This document shows, in pieces, positions 8,974-18,379 of a stretch of DNA of 64,000 bases (positions are counted from its first letter, which is position 1; the number at the start of each line of letters is the position of its first letter). This stretch comes from an uncultured Paraglaciecola sp. (GTDB lineage Bacteria > Pseudomonadota > Gammaproteobacteria > Enterobacterales > Alteromonadaceae). Where the stretch lies: NCBI RefSeq assembly GCF_937123705.1, contig NZ_CAKZKO010000012.1:1-64000 (forward strand). The letters run 5' to 3'. Made by a program: the position numbers and the translations under genes. The notes beneath the pieces were generated by a model. That model was not told the origin of the DNA, ran no database searches, and was given only the letters and a program-made list of their open reading frames with translations.

Positions 8974-10371
8974 ATGTTTGAAAAAGTTGATGCTGACTAC
9001 CTGATAGTAGGTGCCGGCGCCAGCGGTATGGCCTTTGCCGACACGCTGCTGTCCGAATCATCTGCCACTATCATCTTGGTCGATAAAGAACACAAACCCG
9101 GTGGCCACTGGAACCATGCCTATCCCTTTGTGACTTTACATCAACCCTCTGCCTTTTACGGTGTCAGCTCTAAAGAATTAAGCCGCGGCGTGATTGATAA
9201 AGTGGGATTAAATCAGGGCCTAAACGAGTTGGCCAGCGGTGCCCAAATCAATGCTTATTATTGTGACCTAATGCACGAAGCATTTTTACCCAGCGGACGA
9301 GTGTTTTATTTCCCAAGGTGCGAGCATTTAGGCGATGGCGTGATTAGGTCACTGGTTACAGGTGAAACAATTCAGCTTGGCTATCAAAAGTTGGTGGATG
9401 CCACTTATTACAAAACCAGTATTCCGGCCACCCATACCCCTGCTTTTCATGTAGACCAAGGTGTTAATTTTATCCCGCCTAACAAACTACCGTTTTTAGC
9501 TGCCCCTATTAAAGGTGTCACCATAATAGGAGGCGGTAAAACCGCCATAGATAGTTGTTTATGGCTGTTAGAGCATGGCGTACCCGCCAACAATATTATG
9601 TGGGTGATGCCCAGAGATGGCTGGTTTATTGACCGGAAGAACACCCAGCCTTCAGCGGATTTTTTCTTCGACTCTATTGGTGCCCAAGCCGCTCAAATGG
9701 AAGCCATTGCCGAATCAACGTCTTTAGCCGATATGTTTTTACGCCTTGAAAAAGCAGGGGTGTTTTTGCGTTTGGACTCAGAAGTGCTCCCCAAAATGTT
9801 TCATGGCGCCACTGTCAGTAAAAAAGAATTACAACTGATTCAGCAAGTCAAAAATGTGATCCGCCAAGGACGAGTGCTGTCGTTACATCATGATAAAATG
9901 CGATTTGAAGAAACAGAAGTAAACATTCCAGAAGGGCAAACTATAGTCGATTGCACCGCCAGTGCTATCTCTAATCTTGAGATAACGTCAGTATTCAAAG
10001 ATAACACTATCACCTTACAAACGGTGCGGGCCTATCAGCCGGTGTTTAGCGCATCTTTTATTGCCCATATCGAGTTAACTTATCCAAACATCGACAAAAA
10101 GAACAACCTGTGCCGTGTGGTTGTGTTGCCAAACCATGATTACGACTGGATTGAACTCACCTATCAAAATATGATGAACCAATTTTTCTGGTCTAAAGAG
10201 CCTGGATTAAAAACATGGTTGCAAAATAATCGGCTCGACGGTTTTATGAAGATGGTTGCTTCGGTAAAATTTTACGAATTCAAAAAGTTAGCGGTACTTA
10301 ATCGCATGCGAAAAGCGGCGAAACCTGCTATTGGTAAGCTTAAAATGTATAAAGCAGAGTTGGGTTCATAA
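8974..10371 (+). CDS. FAD/NAD(P)-binding monooxygenase-like protein
   Basis: A 465-residue two-dinucleotide-binding protein. Residues about 10-25 hold the FAD motif LIVGAGASGMAFAD, and around residue 180 a second Rossmann motif, VTIIGGGKTAIDS, probably binds NAD(P). The layout resembles flavin monooxygenases or lycopene-cyclase-like oxidoreductases, but the FMO fingerprint is not clear, so the reaction is left open. The C-terminal 100 residues are helical and basic. Neither neighbour suggests a pathway. It sits between the methionine sulfoxide reductase pair and the acylase, each preceded by its own gap of 60 to 70 bases. Confidence 0.7.
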   Translation: MFEKVDADYLIVGAGASGMAFADTLLSESSATIILVDKEHKPGGHWNHAYPFVTLHQPSAFYGVSSKELSRGVIDKVGLNQGLNELASGAQINAYYCDLMHEAFLPSGRVFYFPRCEHLGDGVIRSLVTGETIQLGYQKLVDATYYKTSIPATHTPAFHVDQGVNFIPPNKLPFLAAPIKGVTIIGGGKTAIDSCLWLLEHGVPANNIMWVMPRDGWFIDRKNTQPSADFFFDSIGAQAAQMEAIAESTSLADMFLRLEKAGVFLRLDSEVLPKMFHGATVSKKELQLIQQVKNVIRQGRVLSLHHDKMRFEETEVNIPEGQTIVDCTASAISNLEITSVFKDNTITLQTVRAYQPVFSASFIAHIELTYPNIDKKNNLCRVVVLPNHDYDWIELTYQNMMNQFFWSKEPGLKTWLQNNRLDGFMKMVASVKFYEFKKLAVLNRMRKAAKPAIGKLKMYKAELGS

Positions 10372-10435
10372 CCTTTACTCACCACACACATTTAGTTAGC
10401 GTTATTTTAATGAAATTACAAAACGGAAGTGTTCA

Positions 10436-12814
10436 ATGAAGTTTGTCTTAAAAGTGTTACTTGTTATTGTTTTGGCTCTGGGAGCCACAGGTGTTTGGTA
10501 CATACAAAGCAAACAACCGCAGCGAAATGGTGATATTCAGCTCACTCATTTGCAAGCACCTGTTAGTGTGCGTTATGACGAACGTGGTGTGCCCCATATT
10601 AAGGCCCAAAATCAACTCGACACTTATCGCACACTTGGCTACGTGCATGCCCAAGATCGCTTATTTCAAATGGAAATGGCCCGTCGCCTTGCACGAGGTG
10701 AACTAGCTGAAATCCTTGGGCCAAAATTGCTCGACACAGACCGCTTATTTCGTACGCTTGGCATTCGCCAACATGCCGATGCCTATGTGGCTAAGTTAGA
10801 TCCCAACTCTACAGCCTTTAAAGTGTTAGATGCCTACCTAGACGGCATCAATCAATTCCAGAATACACATCCAGCGCCATTAGAATTTGACATGCTAGGG
10901 ATCGAAAAACGCCCCTTCACAGCACAAGATACCCTTAGTGTGGGTGGTTATATGGCTTATAGTTTTGCAGCGGCGTTTCGTACCGAGCCACTTTTGACTT
11001 ACGTACGTGACCAGCTTGGTGAACAATATCTTGAGGTATTTGACTTAGCTTGGCATCCAGAAGGCGTAGTACCTACTAGTCTTACTGCAAAAGACTGGGA
11101 AGGGCTTGATCACCTCGCCTATTTAAGTGAGCAAGGGCTTACAGATAACTCCATTGCACTATTTGAAGGCAGTAATGCGTGGTCAGTATCGGGTAGTCGC
11201 ACCGCAAGTGGCAAACCGCTTTTAGCAGGCGACCCACACATTGGTTTTGCTGTTCCTGCTGTTTGGTACGAAGCCCATTTGTCTTACCCTGGTTTTGAGT
11301 TATATGGCCATCATCAAGCGCTTAATCCTATGGCTAGCCTTGGCCATAATATGGACTTTGGTTGGAGCATTACCATGTTCCAAAACGATGATATTGACCT
11401 TATCGCTGAAAAGGTTAATCCCGACAATGCCAATCAGGTTTGGTATCAAGGCCAATGGGTAGACATGCAAAGTCGCACAGAAGTGATTGAGGTAAAAGGT
11501 GCAGCGTCAGAAACCCTAACGATCCGCCGCTCTCCTCATGGGCCCATAGTGAACGATGCGCTGGGTAAACATAAGGGCACCACGCCAATCGCCATGTGGT
11601 GGGCCTTTCTTGAAACCGAAAATCCCATTATTGATGCCTTCTATGAGCTAAACCATGCCGATACATTGGCAAAAGCCCGTGCGGCCACCTCAAAAATCCA
11701 TGCACCGGGTCTTAACATAGTTTGGGCCAATGCCAGTGGTGATATAGGCTGGTGGGCGGCAGCAAAACTGCCTATTCGCCCTGCGGGCGTGAATCCTAGC
11801 TTTATCCTCAACGGCGCAAGTGCTGAGGCCGACAAACTAGGTTTTGAACCTTTTAGCGCTAACCCTCAGGAAGAAAACCCAGAGCGTGGTTATATTGTTT
11901 CGGCCAACCATCAACCTGTACCAGCAAGTGGTATTCAGGTGCCTGGTTATTACAACCTGCCTGCCCGTGCCATACAACTTGATAAACAGTTAGCCGATAC
12001 GACTGTAAAGTGGAACCTAGAAAACAGCCAAGCCTTACAACTAGACACAGGCAGTGGTTATGCAAAACGTTTACTTAGCCCTTTGCTTCCCATCATAAAA
12101 GCGAGTGCCAGTGCCGATGAACAACAGCTAGTGCAACTACTCAGCACTTGGAATGGAGAACATAAGATAGCAGACATCGCCCCTACCATTTTTAACCAGT
12201 TTGTTTACCAACTTGCTAAAGAAGCCATGTTTGACGAAATGGGTGACAACTATTTTGCCACCTTAACTAGCACGCGAGTTATTGATTTTGCGTTACCGCG
12301 ATTAGCCGCACAAGCCAACTCACCTTGGTGGGATGATCGCACCACAGCAAACACTGAAGATCGCACAACAATAGTCGTTAATGCTTGGAACGCCAGCTTA
12401 GAACACCTTAGTGCGACCTTTGGTACAGATACCAGCACTTGGGGTTGGGGAGTTGCACATACGCTCACCCACAAACATCCATTAAGCCAACAACGTCCGC
12501 TTGATAAACTATTCAACGTGGGTCAGTTTGCCTCTCCAGGTGGACATGAAACACCTAACAACCTATCCAATAAAATGGGTCCTGCACCTTGGGCGGTGGC
12601 TTATGGTCCATCGACTCGCCGCCTAGTGGACTTTGCTGATGCCAGTCAAGCGCTGGGGATCAATCCTGTAGGTCAAAGTGGTGTGCCTTTTGATACCCAC
12701 TACCAAGATCAAGCACAGCCTTATATTAAAGGCCAGTATATGAAGCAGCATTTTAGCGAAGCAGATGTGGCCGCGAATACCGTCAGCGAGTTGCAATTTA
12801 CACCGGTAAATTAA
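10436..12814 (+). CDS. Penicillin-acylase-family Ntn hydrolase
   Basis: Predicted amidase of the penicillin G acylase/acyl-homoserine-lactone acylase family, anchored to or exported across the inner membrane by the hydrophobic segment at residues 4-22. These enzymes mature by autocatalysis into alpha and beta chains; the new N-terminal serine of the beta chain is visible as S246 in EGSNAWSVSG, followed by AGDPHI. An acyl-chain-binding alpha region precedes it. At 792 aa the length is normal. The substrate could be an N-acyl homoserine lactone, a lipopeptide or another acyl amide; the sequence does not decide. Its 3' end faces the convergent regulator gene at 12855. Confidence 0.9.
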   Translation: MKFVLKVLLVIVLALGATGVWYIQSKQPQRNGDIQLTHLQAPVSVRYDERGVPHIKAQNQLDTYRTLGYVHAQDRLFQMEMARRLARGELAEILGPKLLDTDRLFRTLGIRQHADAYVAKLDPNSTAFKVLDAYLDGINQFQNTHPAPLEFDMLGIEKRPFTAQDTLSVGGYMAYSFAAAFRTEPLLTYVRDQLGEQYLEVFDLAWHPEGVVPTSLTAKDWEGLDHLAYLSEQGLTDNSIALFEGSNAWSVSGSRTASGKPLLAGDPHIGFAVPAVWYEAHLSYPGFELYGHHQALNPMASLGHNMDFGWSITMFQNDDIDLIAEKVNPDNANQVWYQGQWVDMQSRTEVIEVKGAASETLTIRRSPHGPIVNDALGKHKGTTPIAMWWAFLETENPIIDAFYELNHADTLAKARAATSKIHAPGLNIVWANASGDIGWWAAAKLPIRPAGVNPSFILNGASAEADKLGFEPFSANPQEENPERGYIVSANHQPVPASGIQVPGYYNLPARAIQLDKQLADTTVKWNLENSQALQLDTGSGYAKRLLSPLLPIIKASASADEQQLVQLLSTWNGEHKIADIAPTIFNQFVYQLAKEAMFDEMGDNYFATLTSTRVIDFALPRLAAQANSPWWDDRTTANTEDRTTIVVNAWNASLEHLSATFGTDTSTWGWGVAHTLTHKHPLSQQRPLDKLFNVGQFASPGGHETPNNLSNKMGPAPWAVAYGPSTRRLVDFADASQALGINPVGQSGVPFDTHYQDQAQPYIKGQYMKQHFSEADVAANTVSELQFTPVN

Positions 12815-12854
12815 CCCGAATGCGGATTTAAACCGGAATACCTAGTCGTTTTGC

Positions 12855-13595
12855 TCAAGTGAAATGTAGTTTAATTTTACTCGCGAAACGGCGGCTTACG
12901 GTAAATCTTTCAGAGGCGTTTTTTAGGTTTACTTTCATAGTGCGATTCACTTGCGTTTCCATAGAATCAATTTGGTTAATGTTGATAATGGTAGAGCGGT
13001 GGATACGCACAAAGTGCTTTTCTGGCAAGCGTTGCTCCCAGTTTTTAAGGGATTTTTCCACTAGAAGCGGATTGTTATTGTTTGTTTTATTTAGACAATA
13101 TACCTCAGTGTAATCACCCGAAGCACATATATGGGAAATATCCCTCAGGTGTAAAAAGTGCGACTGCTCACCAAGATTTAAAAAAATAGGATCATCAATA
13201 CTTAAGGTTTGCTCATCGGCATCAGGCGGCACTTTTGTATGTGGGGCTTGATATAACTTATCGATTGCTGCTTTAAGCCTTTTGGGGTTGACCGGTTTTA
13301 ATAGATAATCGAGGGCATTAATTTCAAAGGCGCGGATGGCATATTCGTCAAAAGCTGTCACAAAGATAAGGTTAAAGTTGTGCTTTACTTGGTGTAGCAA
13401 ATCAAAACCATTTTCATGCCTTAGTTGAATATCTAAAAAGACCAAATCTGGCTTCTCAGTTTTAATAACAGCAATGGCCTCGGTCAAATTAGCGGCTTCG
13501 CCAATTATTTGCACCTCGTTAATATCCTCTAAAAGCAGCCGAAGTTCTTGCCGAGCTAACCTTTCGTCATCCACTATCAGGGCTCTAGAGGTCAT
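12855..13595 (-). CDS. LytTR-family response regulator
   Basis: DNA-binding response regulator of the LytR/AlgR type. The receiver domain (about 1-120) has the acidic pocket DDE near residues 9-11 and the phospho-acceptor D55 in LVFLDIQL. The C-terminal LytTR domain (about 140-246) has the family pattern ending in RIHRSTIININQI. The start overlaps the stop of the kinase gene by four bases (ATGA), so the two are translationally coupled. It is the last gene of a four-gene minus-strand unit. Its target is probably this operon or an envelope function (inference). Confidence 0.93.
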   Translation of the reverse strand: MTSRALIVDDERLARQELRLLLEDINEVQIIGEAANLTEAIAVIKTEKPDLVFLDIQLRHENGFDLLHQVKHNFNLIFVTAFDEYAIRAFEINALDYLLKPVNPKRLKAAIDKLYQAPHTKVPPDADEQTLSIDDPIFLNLGEQSHFLHLRDISHICASGDYTEVYCLNKTNNNNPLLVEKSLKNWEQRLPEKHFVRIHRSTIININQIDSMETQVNRTMKVNLKNASERFTVSRRFASKIKLHFT

Positions 13596-14635
13596 TTTAA
13601 AGCAACCTCTATGCCGGCAATCACCATGCCATTTGCTTCATGTAGCAAAAATGAACTCTGATTAGGAAACTGTTTTTCTAATCGTTGTTGCACGTTATTT
13701 AGTCCAATATGACTGTTTTTATTGGTATTGCTTGGCGTTAATTTACCGCTATTTTTCACCTCTATAAACAATCTGTCAGCTGTTAATTTTGCTGAAATAA
13801 TGACCGTCAAAACATCTGTACTTGTTTTAAATCCATGCTTAATGGCGTTCTCAACTAATGGATTAAGTAAAAAACTTGGCAACATTACGTTTTTGGCCGA
13901 CTCATCAATATCAAAAGTGATGTCTAAGGCATCTTCAAAACGAACCTTTTCAATGGCGAGGTAATTTTCAATGGCTTGTAACTCTTCTGCTAAGCTATTT
14001 TGGCTTTTTTTATCACTCATAAGTGAGTGCCTTAAAAACTCTGAGAGTTGAGTGATCATTTGTTTTGCAGCGGGATTGTCTGGATGGATCAAAGCTCGCA
14101 CTGAATTGAGAGCGTTAAATAAAAAGTGTGGATTCACTTGGTAGCGCAGCATGTCTAACTGTGCGGTTTCAGCCAAGATTTTCGCCTGCAAGGTGTTTTG
14201 ATGCTCAACTTGCGCCTGTTTCCAATAGGTTACGCCAAAATAAATGGCACTCCATGCCATCAAAGTGACTGTATAGGTTAATGCAACTCTTGGCTTAAAT
14301 TGTAAAGAATGCAAAAGGTCATAATCTGCCAAGGTTAACCAAAATAACGTCGTTTCTAGCGCGGTCCACACTATGCCAAAAAAGGCTGAACACAGAGCAA
14401 TAATCAGTATCATTTTGCTGATTGACTGGCTGTTAATCAGCCGTTGATAAATCAACCACAACAAGCAACTTAATAAAAAACCAATTAAAGTCCGAAAAGA
14501 CTTAATGACAAAAATATAGCTAAGAGATTCTGACGTCTCTCGGGTGAGAAAAGTTAAAAACATCAGAACAAAATAAACAAGCCAACCCATCACTTGCCAT
14601 TTCCATAATGTGTTGGTTAGCTTTGCAAAACTCAT
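13592..14635 (-). CDS. LytS/YehU-type sensor histidine kinase
   Basis: Membrane-bound kinase of 347 aa. Four hydrophobic segments fill about residues 10-140. The His_kinase domain follows, with the phospho-acceptor histidine in QVNPHFLFNALNS, then an HATPase domain with NPLVENAIKHG (N box) and a reduced G region ending GLNNVQQRLEKQF. This architecture pairs with LytTR regulators, and the regulator gene indeed follows with a 4-base overlap. No large periplasmic sensor domain is present, so the signal is probably sensed in the membrane or by a partner. Confidence 0.92.
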   Translation of the reverse strand: MSFAKLTNTLWKWQVMGWLVYFVLMFLTFLTRETSESLSYIFVIKSFRTLIGFLLSCLLWLIYQRLINSQSISKMILIIALCSAFFGIVWTALETTLFWLTLADYDLLHSLQFKPRVALTYTVTLMAWSAIYFGVTYWKQAQVEHQNTLQAKILAETAQLDMLRYQVNPHFLFNALNSVRALIHPDNPAAKQMITQLSEFLRHSLMSDKKSQNSLAEELQAIENYLAIEKVRFEDALDITFDIDESAKNVMLPSFLLNPLVENAIKHGFKTSTDVLTVIISAKLTADRLFIEVKNSGKLTPSNTNKNSHIGLNNVQQRLEKQFPNQSSFLLHEANGMVIAGIEVALK

Positions 14636-14678
14636 TTATACAAGCCTTTGGCTGTCAATTTACCCTTACTCCTGCGAT

Positions 14679-15500
14679 TTATTTTGTTTTTGTAGCGGTA
14701 ACATCAAACCCATGATTCACTATTTTCCACATGCCATCGACTTTTAACAAAGACAAATAGTGGGCACTCGATGACTCGGAATATTGAAACAACACTTTAA
14801 CCAGAGCAGCGTTACCCGTCGCATCCAAGTTTTGGATTTGATGCTCTTTGATAAGCTCATGTTTTGCAAACTGCTGCTTAAAATTGCCTATAAAGGTATT
14901 CAGATCAACCGCTTGAAACCGACCTTTTTGAATAGACATAATTTTTGCATCTTTTTGATACACCTTAGACAACGGGGCGATATCTCCTGACTGGTAACCT
15001 TGTATCAATCGTTTTATCGGCGCAAGTAACTCGGGGATATTAACACTTGCTGCTTTATTATTGTTGGGATCGCCTATTGAATAAGCGGTTTTGTTAACAA
15101 TTTTCCATTCACCTGCAATTTTCAACAAGGTCATATAATCGGTAAAGAGCCTGCTTGAATAGTCGAGCACTAACTTTCCTACCGCCATATTGCCCGTGAC
15201 ATCTATATGTTTAATATAGGGAATGCGCGAAACGCCGTCGTTGGGGTCTCGAAGTTTCATTCTACTTAAGTAATCTGAAAATTCGATTTTTCGATATTCC
15301 CCTGAGCCTAAGTAACTTAATTTGCCTTCACTGTGTAACGCCTGACCAAGCAGCACTTTATCTCCTTTAATATGCCCCGTTAAATAAGACATCAAGGGTT
15401 TAGTCACGGCTTCAATATCGTTTAAATCTGAGGTTTGTTGGGCGTTAGCGCTAAATGTAAGGCACGCTAACAAAACCAAATATGTAATACTTTTCATCAC
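14679..15500 (-). CDS. Exported protein with two NTF2/lumazine-binding-like domains
   Basis: A 273-residue protein with a signal peptide (about 1-20, ending SANA). The mature part consists of two copies of a similar ~115-residue unit: each starts with a helix (AVTKPLMSYLTGH; LLAPIKRLIQGYQSG), has a central GN-A-VKV/GKLV strand and ends YMTLLKIAGEWKIVNK or YLSLLKVDGMWKIVNH. This pattern is that of SnoaL/NTF2-like putative lumazine-binding proteins. Its start overlaps the preceding sugar dehydrogenase gene by four bases and the kinase gene follows after 43 bases. It may be a periplasmic ligand-binding part of the sensing unit (inference). Confidence 0.75.
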   Translation of the reverse strand: MMKSITYLVLLACLTFSANAQQTSDLNDIEAVTKPLMSYLTGHIKGDKVLLGQALHSEGKLSYLGSGEYRKIEFSDYLSRMKLRDPNDGVSRIPYIKHIDVTGNMAVGKLVLDYSSRLFTDYMTLLKIAGEWKIVNKTAYSIGDPNNNKAASVNIPELLAPIKRLIQGYQSGDIAPLSKVYQKDAKIMSIQKGRFQAVDLNTFIGNFKQQFAKHELIKEHQIQNLDATGNAALVKVLFQYSESSSAHYLSLLKVDGMWKIVNHGFDVTATKTK

Positions 15501-17032
15501 TTTGCTCTCCTAATTCTCATGATCTTGCCGTTGTTTTCATCGGTTAATAGGTACAGTTTGCCCATTGGGCTTTGCACAACTTTTCGTGACCGCACTCTGT
15601 CATCAACAAAAAGCTCTTCTGTTGCTTTCACTTTTTCGTCTTCGATTCGAATGCGCCATAAACTGCCTCCACTTAGGCCTGGTATAAATAAATCACCTTG
15701 CCACTGTGGAAACTCATCACCCTTGTAAAAAGTTAAACCTGTGGGCGCTACTGTGTGTTTCCAAAACCATTTTGGTCGACTAAAGGTTCGCTCTGATAGT
15801 GCGGGCGGTTGATACTCCTTAAATCGATACTTACCGGTAGTTTTGATTGGCCAGCCGTAATTGGCCCCTGCTTTTAGTAGATTTAATTCGTCGCCTTGAT
15901 GAGTGCCATGCTCAGAAAACCATATATCGCCATTGTCAGGATTGACCGTTATACCTTGAGCAGCCCGAATGCCAATGGCATAAATGCTGCTTTGTCTGTT
16001 GGCAAAAATGGGATTGTCGGTGGGAATAGAACCATCGGGATTAATACGGTGAATTTTCCCTCTTTTGTCTAACAAGTTTTGGGCGATGGGCATAGCCGGC
16101 TGATTCATTTCATTAAATAACCGTTCGCCTATAGTGATATACAGTTTTCCATCTTGGCCAAAGGTTAAGCCTCCACCAAAATGATAACCACCAGGTGTAT
16201 AAGGGTCGGCTACAAGCAAGGTTTTAACATCAGCTAACTGATTGTTGTTTAAGGTGGCGCGGATCACTTTAGTGGTATAGGTATCGGCCTTTTTTGACAC
16301 GTAAGAAACATACAACAATTGATTAGTGGCAAAGTTTGGATCGAGCACCACATCAAACATGCCCATATTGTAGCTACTTAAAATGCCATTCATCGAAGCG
16401 GGATAAATGCCCTTTTCGTATTTGGACACATCAATAGCAACAGCTTTTGCTAGGTCGTTAGGGAAGTTTTGAATGATGGTTTTCTGTTTTGTCAGTAAAT
16501 TAAGTTTAAGTAAGTTGCCGTCTTTTTCACTCACTAACACTTCTGATTCATTGATAAAGGCCATACTCCAAGGGTTGTCGAGTCCGTCTATTAGCTGTTC
16601 TTTGACGACAGCGCCCAAATGTGTGCCAGCACTGTTGTTACCCTTTGCCATTTTGACAAAAACACTTTGCCTAAAATCTTTGGGTTCAATCTCATTAAGC
16701 AGCATTAAGCCGGTTCTTTGAGCAATGATTTTATCAAAGCGTTGCTCTGACTTATCTTGCTGATCTTGGTTGGCAAATCGAGTGATCAATAAAAAATCAA
16801 ATTCGGCATTTTGCTGTGAACTCGCTTCAACAAACTCATATGAATCAATATAACCACGAGCTAGTGCAGACTCACGGAAAATTCGCCAATTGTTTTGGTA
16901 ATAAAACAAGGCTTCGGCTCGATGGCCATTTTTGACCTTTATTGCTTCTATTAGGTTTATGGTTTGACTTTGAACGGGCATCAGCCATAACAACAAAAGC
17001 AGTAACAGCCCTCTAATTAAATATTTATACAT
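15497..17032 (-). CDS. Exported PQQ-type aldose sugar dehydrogenase-like protein (YliI family)
   Basis: Six-bladed beta-propeller of the soluble glucose/sorbosone dehydrogenase family, exported by a signal peptide (about 1-22). Family features are visible in the C-terminal 370 residues: DGLDNPWSMAF, GGGLTFGQDGKLYITIGE, the RGKIHRINPDGSIP segment, WFSEHGTHQGDELN and NYGWP. The first ~120 residues after the signal form an extra domain not typical of YliI. PQQ synthesis genes are not in the window, so the cofactor must be made elsewhere or imported. It is the first gene of the unit that also encodes the NTF2-like protein and the two-component pair, suggesting sugar-linked envelope sensing (inference). 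Confidence 0.85.
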   Translation of the reverse strand: MYKYLIRGLLLLLLLWLMPVQSQTINLIEAIKVKNGHRAEALFYYQNNWRIFRESALARGYIDSYEFVEASSQQNAEFDFLLITRFANQDQQDKSEQRFDKIIAQRTGLMLLNEIEPKDFRQSVFVKMAKGNNSAGTHLGAVVKEQLIDGLDNPWSMAFINESEVLVSEKDGNLLKLNLLTKQKTIIQNFPNDLAKAVAIDVSKYEKGIYPASMNGILSSYNMGMFDVVLDPNFATNQLLYVSYVSKKADTYTTKVIRATLNNNQLADVKTLLVADPYTPGGYHFGGGLTFGQDGKLYITIGERLFNEMNQPAMPIAQNLLDKRGKIHRINPDGSIPTDNPIFANRQSSIYAIGIRAAQGITVNPDNGDIWFSEHGTHQGDELNLLKAGANYGWPIKTTGKYRFKEYQPPALSERTFSRPKWFWKHTVAPTGLTFYKGDEFPQWQGDLFIPGLSGGSLWRIRIEDEKVKATEELFVDDRVRSRKVVQSPMGKLYLLTDENNGKIMRIRRAK

Positions 17033-17206
17033 AAATGTTCATCCTAAAGACATAACCCATCAATGCGTTATTGATTGATTTTGAAAAAATATTGCTGCGT
17101 AGAATAGAACAATAAATTGCCGGGTTTTGGATAAATCTTTAAAAGGTCATATAGCAGGATAAGCGGTAAAAATGCAGTGCTAAGCTGTCTTTAAGGCATG
17201 TGATAG

Positions 17207-17242
17207 TCCTAACAGGAAGAGCTGATTGTCTTCCTGTTAGGA
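17207..17242. repeat. Perfect 14-bp inverted repeat (hairpin)
   Basis: TCCTAACAGGAAGA at 17207-17220 and its exact complement at 17229-17242 enclose an 8-base loop. It lies 16 bases beyond the stop of the PepSY gene on the minus strand. No T-run follows on either side, so it may be a termination or mRNA-end-stabilising hairpin or a protein-binding palindrome. Confidence 0.7.
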
Positions 17243-17258
17243 TGAATTGGTATCACTT

Positions 17259-17777
17259 TTAGGAAGCAAAAATCACAAATAACAGGGCAAATAACGCCCC
17301 AGCAAGGGATATTTTCACACCGTTTTTAAAAAAAGGTAATTTTGGCATAAACATCAAAAATGCCGAAACAACAAAAAACAGCAGGGCAACACCAAAGCTG
17401 ATATTAAGAAAAAATAGCGGGCTGTTGTGCGTGGCTTTATGTAAGTTCACCAATTTAGCCAGCGGCATAGGATAGTCGATGGTATTGATAACCGCCTCTC
17501 CGGTATGTTTATCATATTGCCCCGAGTTAAACATAATCACCCCCTTAACGTCTGACTCCACTTTAAAGTTTCTGATCCTTAGGGTTTTAGCCAATGCCTC
17601 GGTTTGTAAGCCCGGCTCTAGCTGATGAATTTCAGTTTGCGGAAATTGCAAAAAGTCGGTTTTTCTAAAAATGAGCAATATCCCACTTACCGAATAAATA
17701 GCTATCATGCCCGCCAAAAAAAAGCCTAACCAACGATGGTATTTGCGAATACTGTTATGAAATTTTGTTGATGCCAT
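17259..17777 (-). CDS. PepSY-associated transmembrane protein
   Basis: A 172-residue inner-membrane protein. The N-terminal motif FHNSIRKYHRWLGFFLAGMIAIYSVSG is typical of PepSY-TM helices (basic start, R-x-x-H-R-W, then a long membrane segment at about 16-38). A short periplasmic PepSY-like region follows (to ~110), with two more membrane helices near the C-terminus. Family members are found in iron-siderophore reduction and flavin-transfer proteins, but this copy is short and lacks a reductase domain. It follows the Imm22-like gene by 25 bases on the same strand and they may share a transcript. Function unknown. Confidence 0.75.
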   Translation of the reverse strand: MASTKFHNSIRKYHRWLGFFLAGMIAIYSVSGILLIFRKTDFLQFPQTEIHQLEPGLQTEALAKTLRIRNFKVESDVKGVIMFNSGQYDKHTGEAVINTIDYPMPLAKLVNLHKATHNSPLFFLNISFGVALLFFVVSAFLMFMPKLPFFKNGVKISLAGALFALLFVIFAS

Positions 17778-17802
17778 GGTTACCCTTATTGGTGTTTTAT
17801 CT

Positions 17803-18291
17803 TTATTCTGAGTCGTTATCGACTTCTTCTAAATCGTCATCTTCACCTAACAGACTTTCGCTGGCGGCATCGTAGTTAAAAGCCCCTAAAAAAGTCGTGT
17901 ATTCGTCTTCGCTTACAGCACTTTGTTTCACGCTATATTGCTGTTCGAACAGTAAAATAATCCAGCTCACTTGCAGCATATTATTTTTCTTGGCTTTACT
18001 CATCAAATTCACAATAAAAGAGCTTGAACAAGAGCATTCACCTGCCGCTTGGTGAATATCAACCGTGCCTTCAAGGGCACCGTTGGTTTCCATCTGTTGC
18101 GGCACAAAATAGCGAATTTTGTAATTTTTTGACCAAGTATTAGTGGCTCGCGTACCTTTTTTTGAAAAGGTTTCCTCAAAATATTCATCTGGAATATCAG
18201 CATAAGGGTGTTGCGATGCCCATACAGACACTTTGCCTTTGGTATTAAAAAGTAATCCCTTATCAGCCGATGCTTGGTTGTCTTGGGTCAT
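17803..18291 (-). CDS. Imm22-like (immunity 22 family) protein, tentative
   Basis: A soluble 162-residue acidic protein without signal peptide. The stretch KVSVWASQHPY, a central S-x-S-S-F-I helix start, and WIILLFEQQY fit my recollection of the immunity-22 fold, whose members protect against contact-dependent or polymorphic toxins: short beta-strand with VSVW, variable YxDxD region, then a hydrophobic strand in the middle. The C-terminal 20 residues are almost all acidic (EDDDLEEVDNDSE), unusual for the family. No toxin gene is adjacent, so it would be an orphan. Alternatively a conserved protein of unknown function. A dedicated promoter is probably in the 88 bases before the ATG. Confidence 0.5.
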   Translation of the reverse strand: MTQDNQASADKGLLFNTKGKVSVWASQHPYADIPDEYFEETFSKKGTRATNTWSKNYKIRYFVPQQMETNGALEGTVDIHQAAGECSCSSSFIVNLMSKAKKNNMLQVSWIILLFEQQYSVKQSAVSEDEYTTFLGAFNYDAASESLLGEDDDLEEVDNDSE

Positions 18292-18379
18292 AGGAAAGTC
18301 ACTCTAATTTTTGAGAATGTGCGCATTCTATTATAGGGGCGCAACAATAGCGAAAGCACCCTAAGTATTATTGATTACC

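Noticed and set aside
12855..14635. Plus-strand frames opposite the two-component genes
   Set aside because: They lack domain patterns; the minus-strand frames have full receiver, LytTR and kinase motifs.
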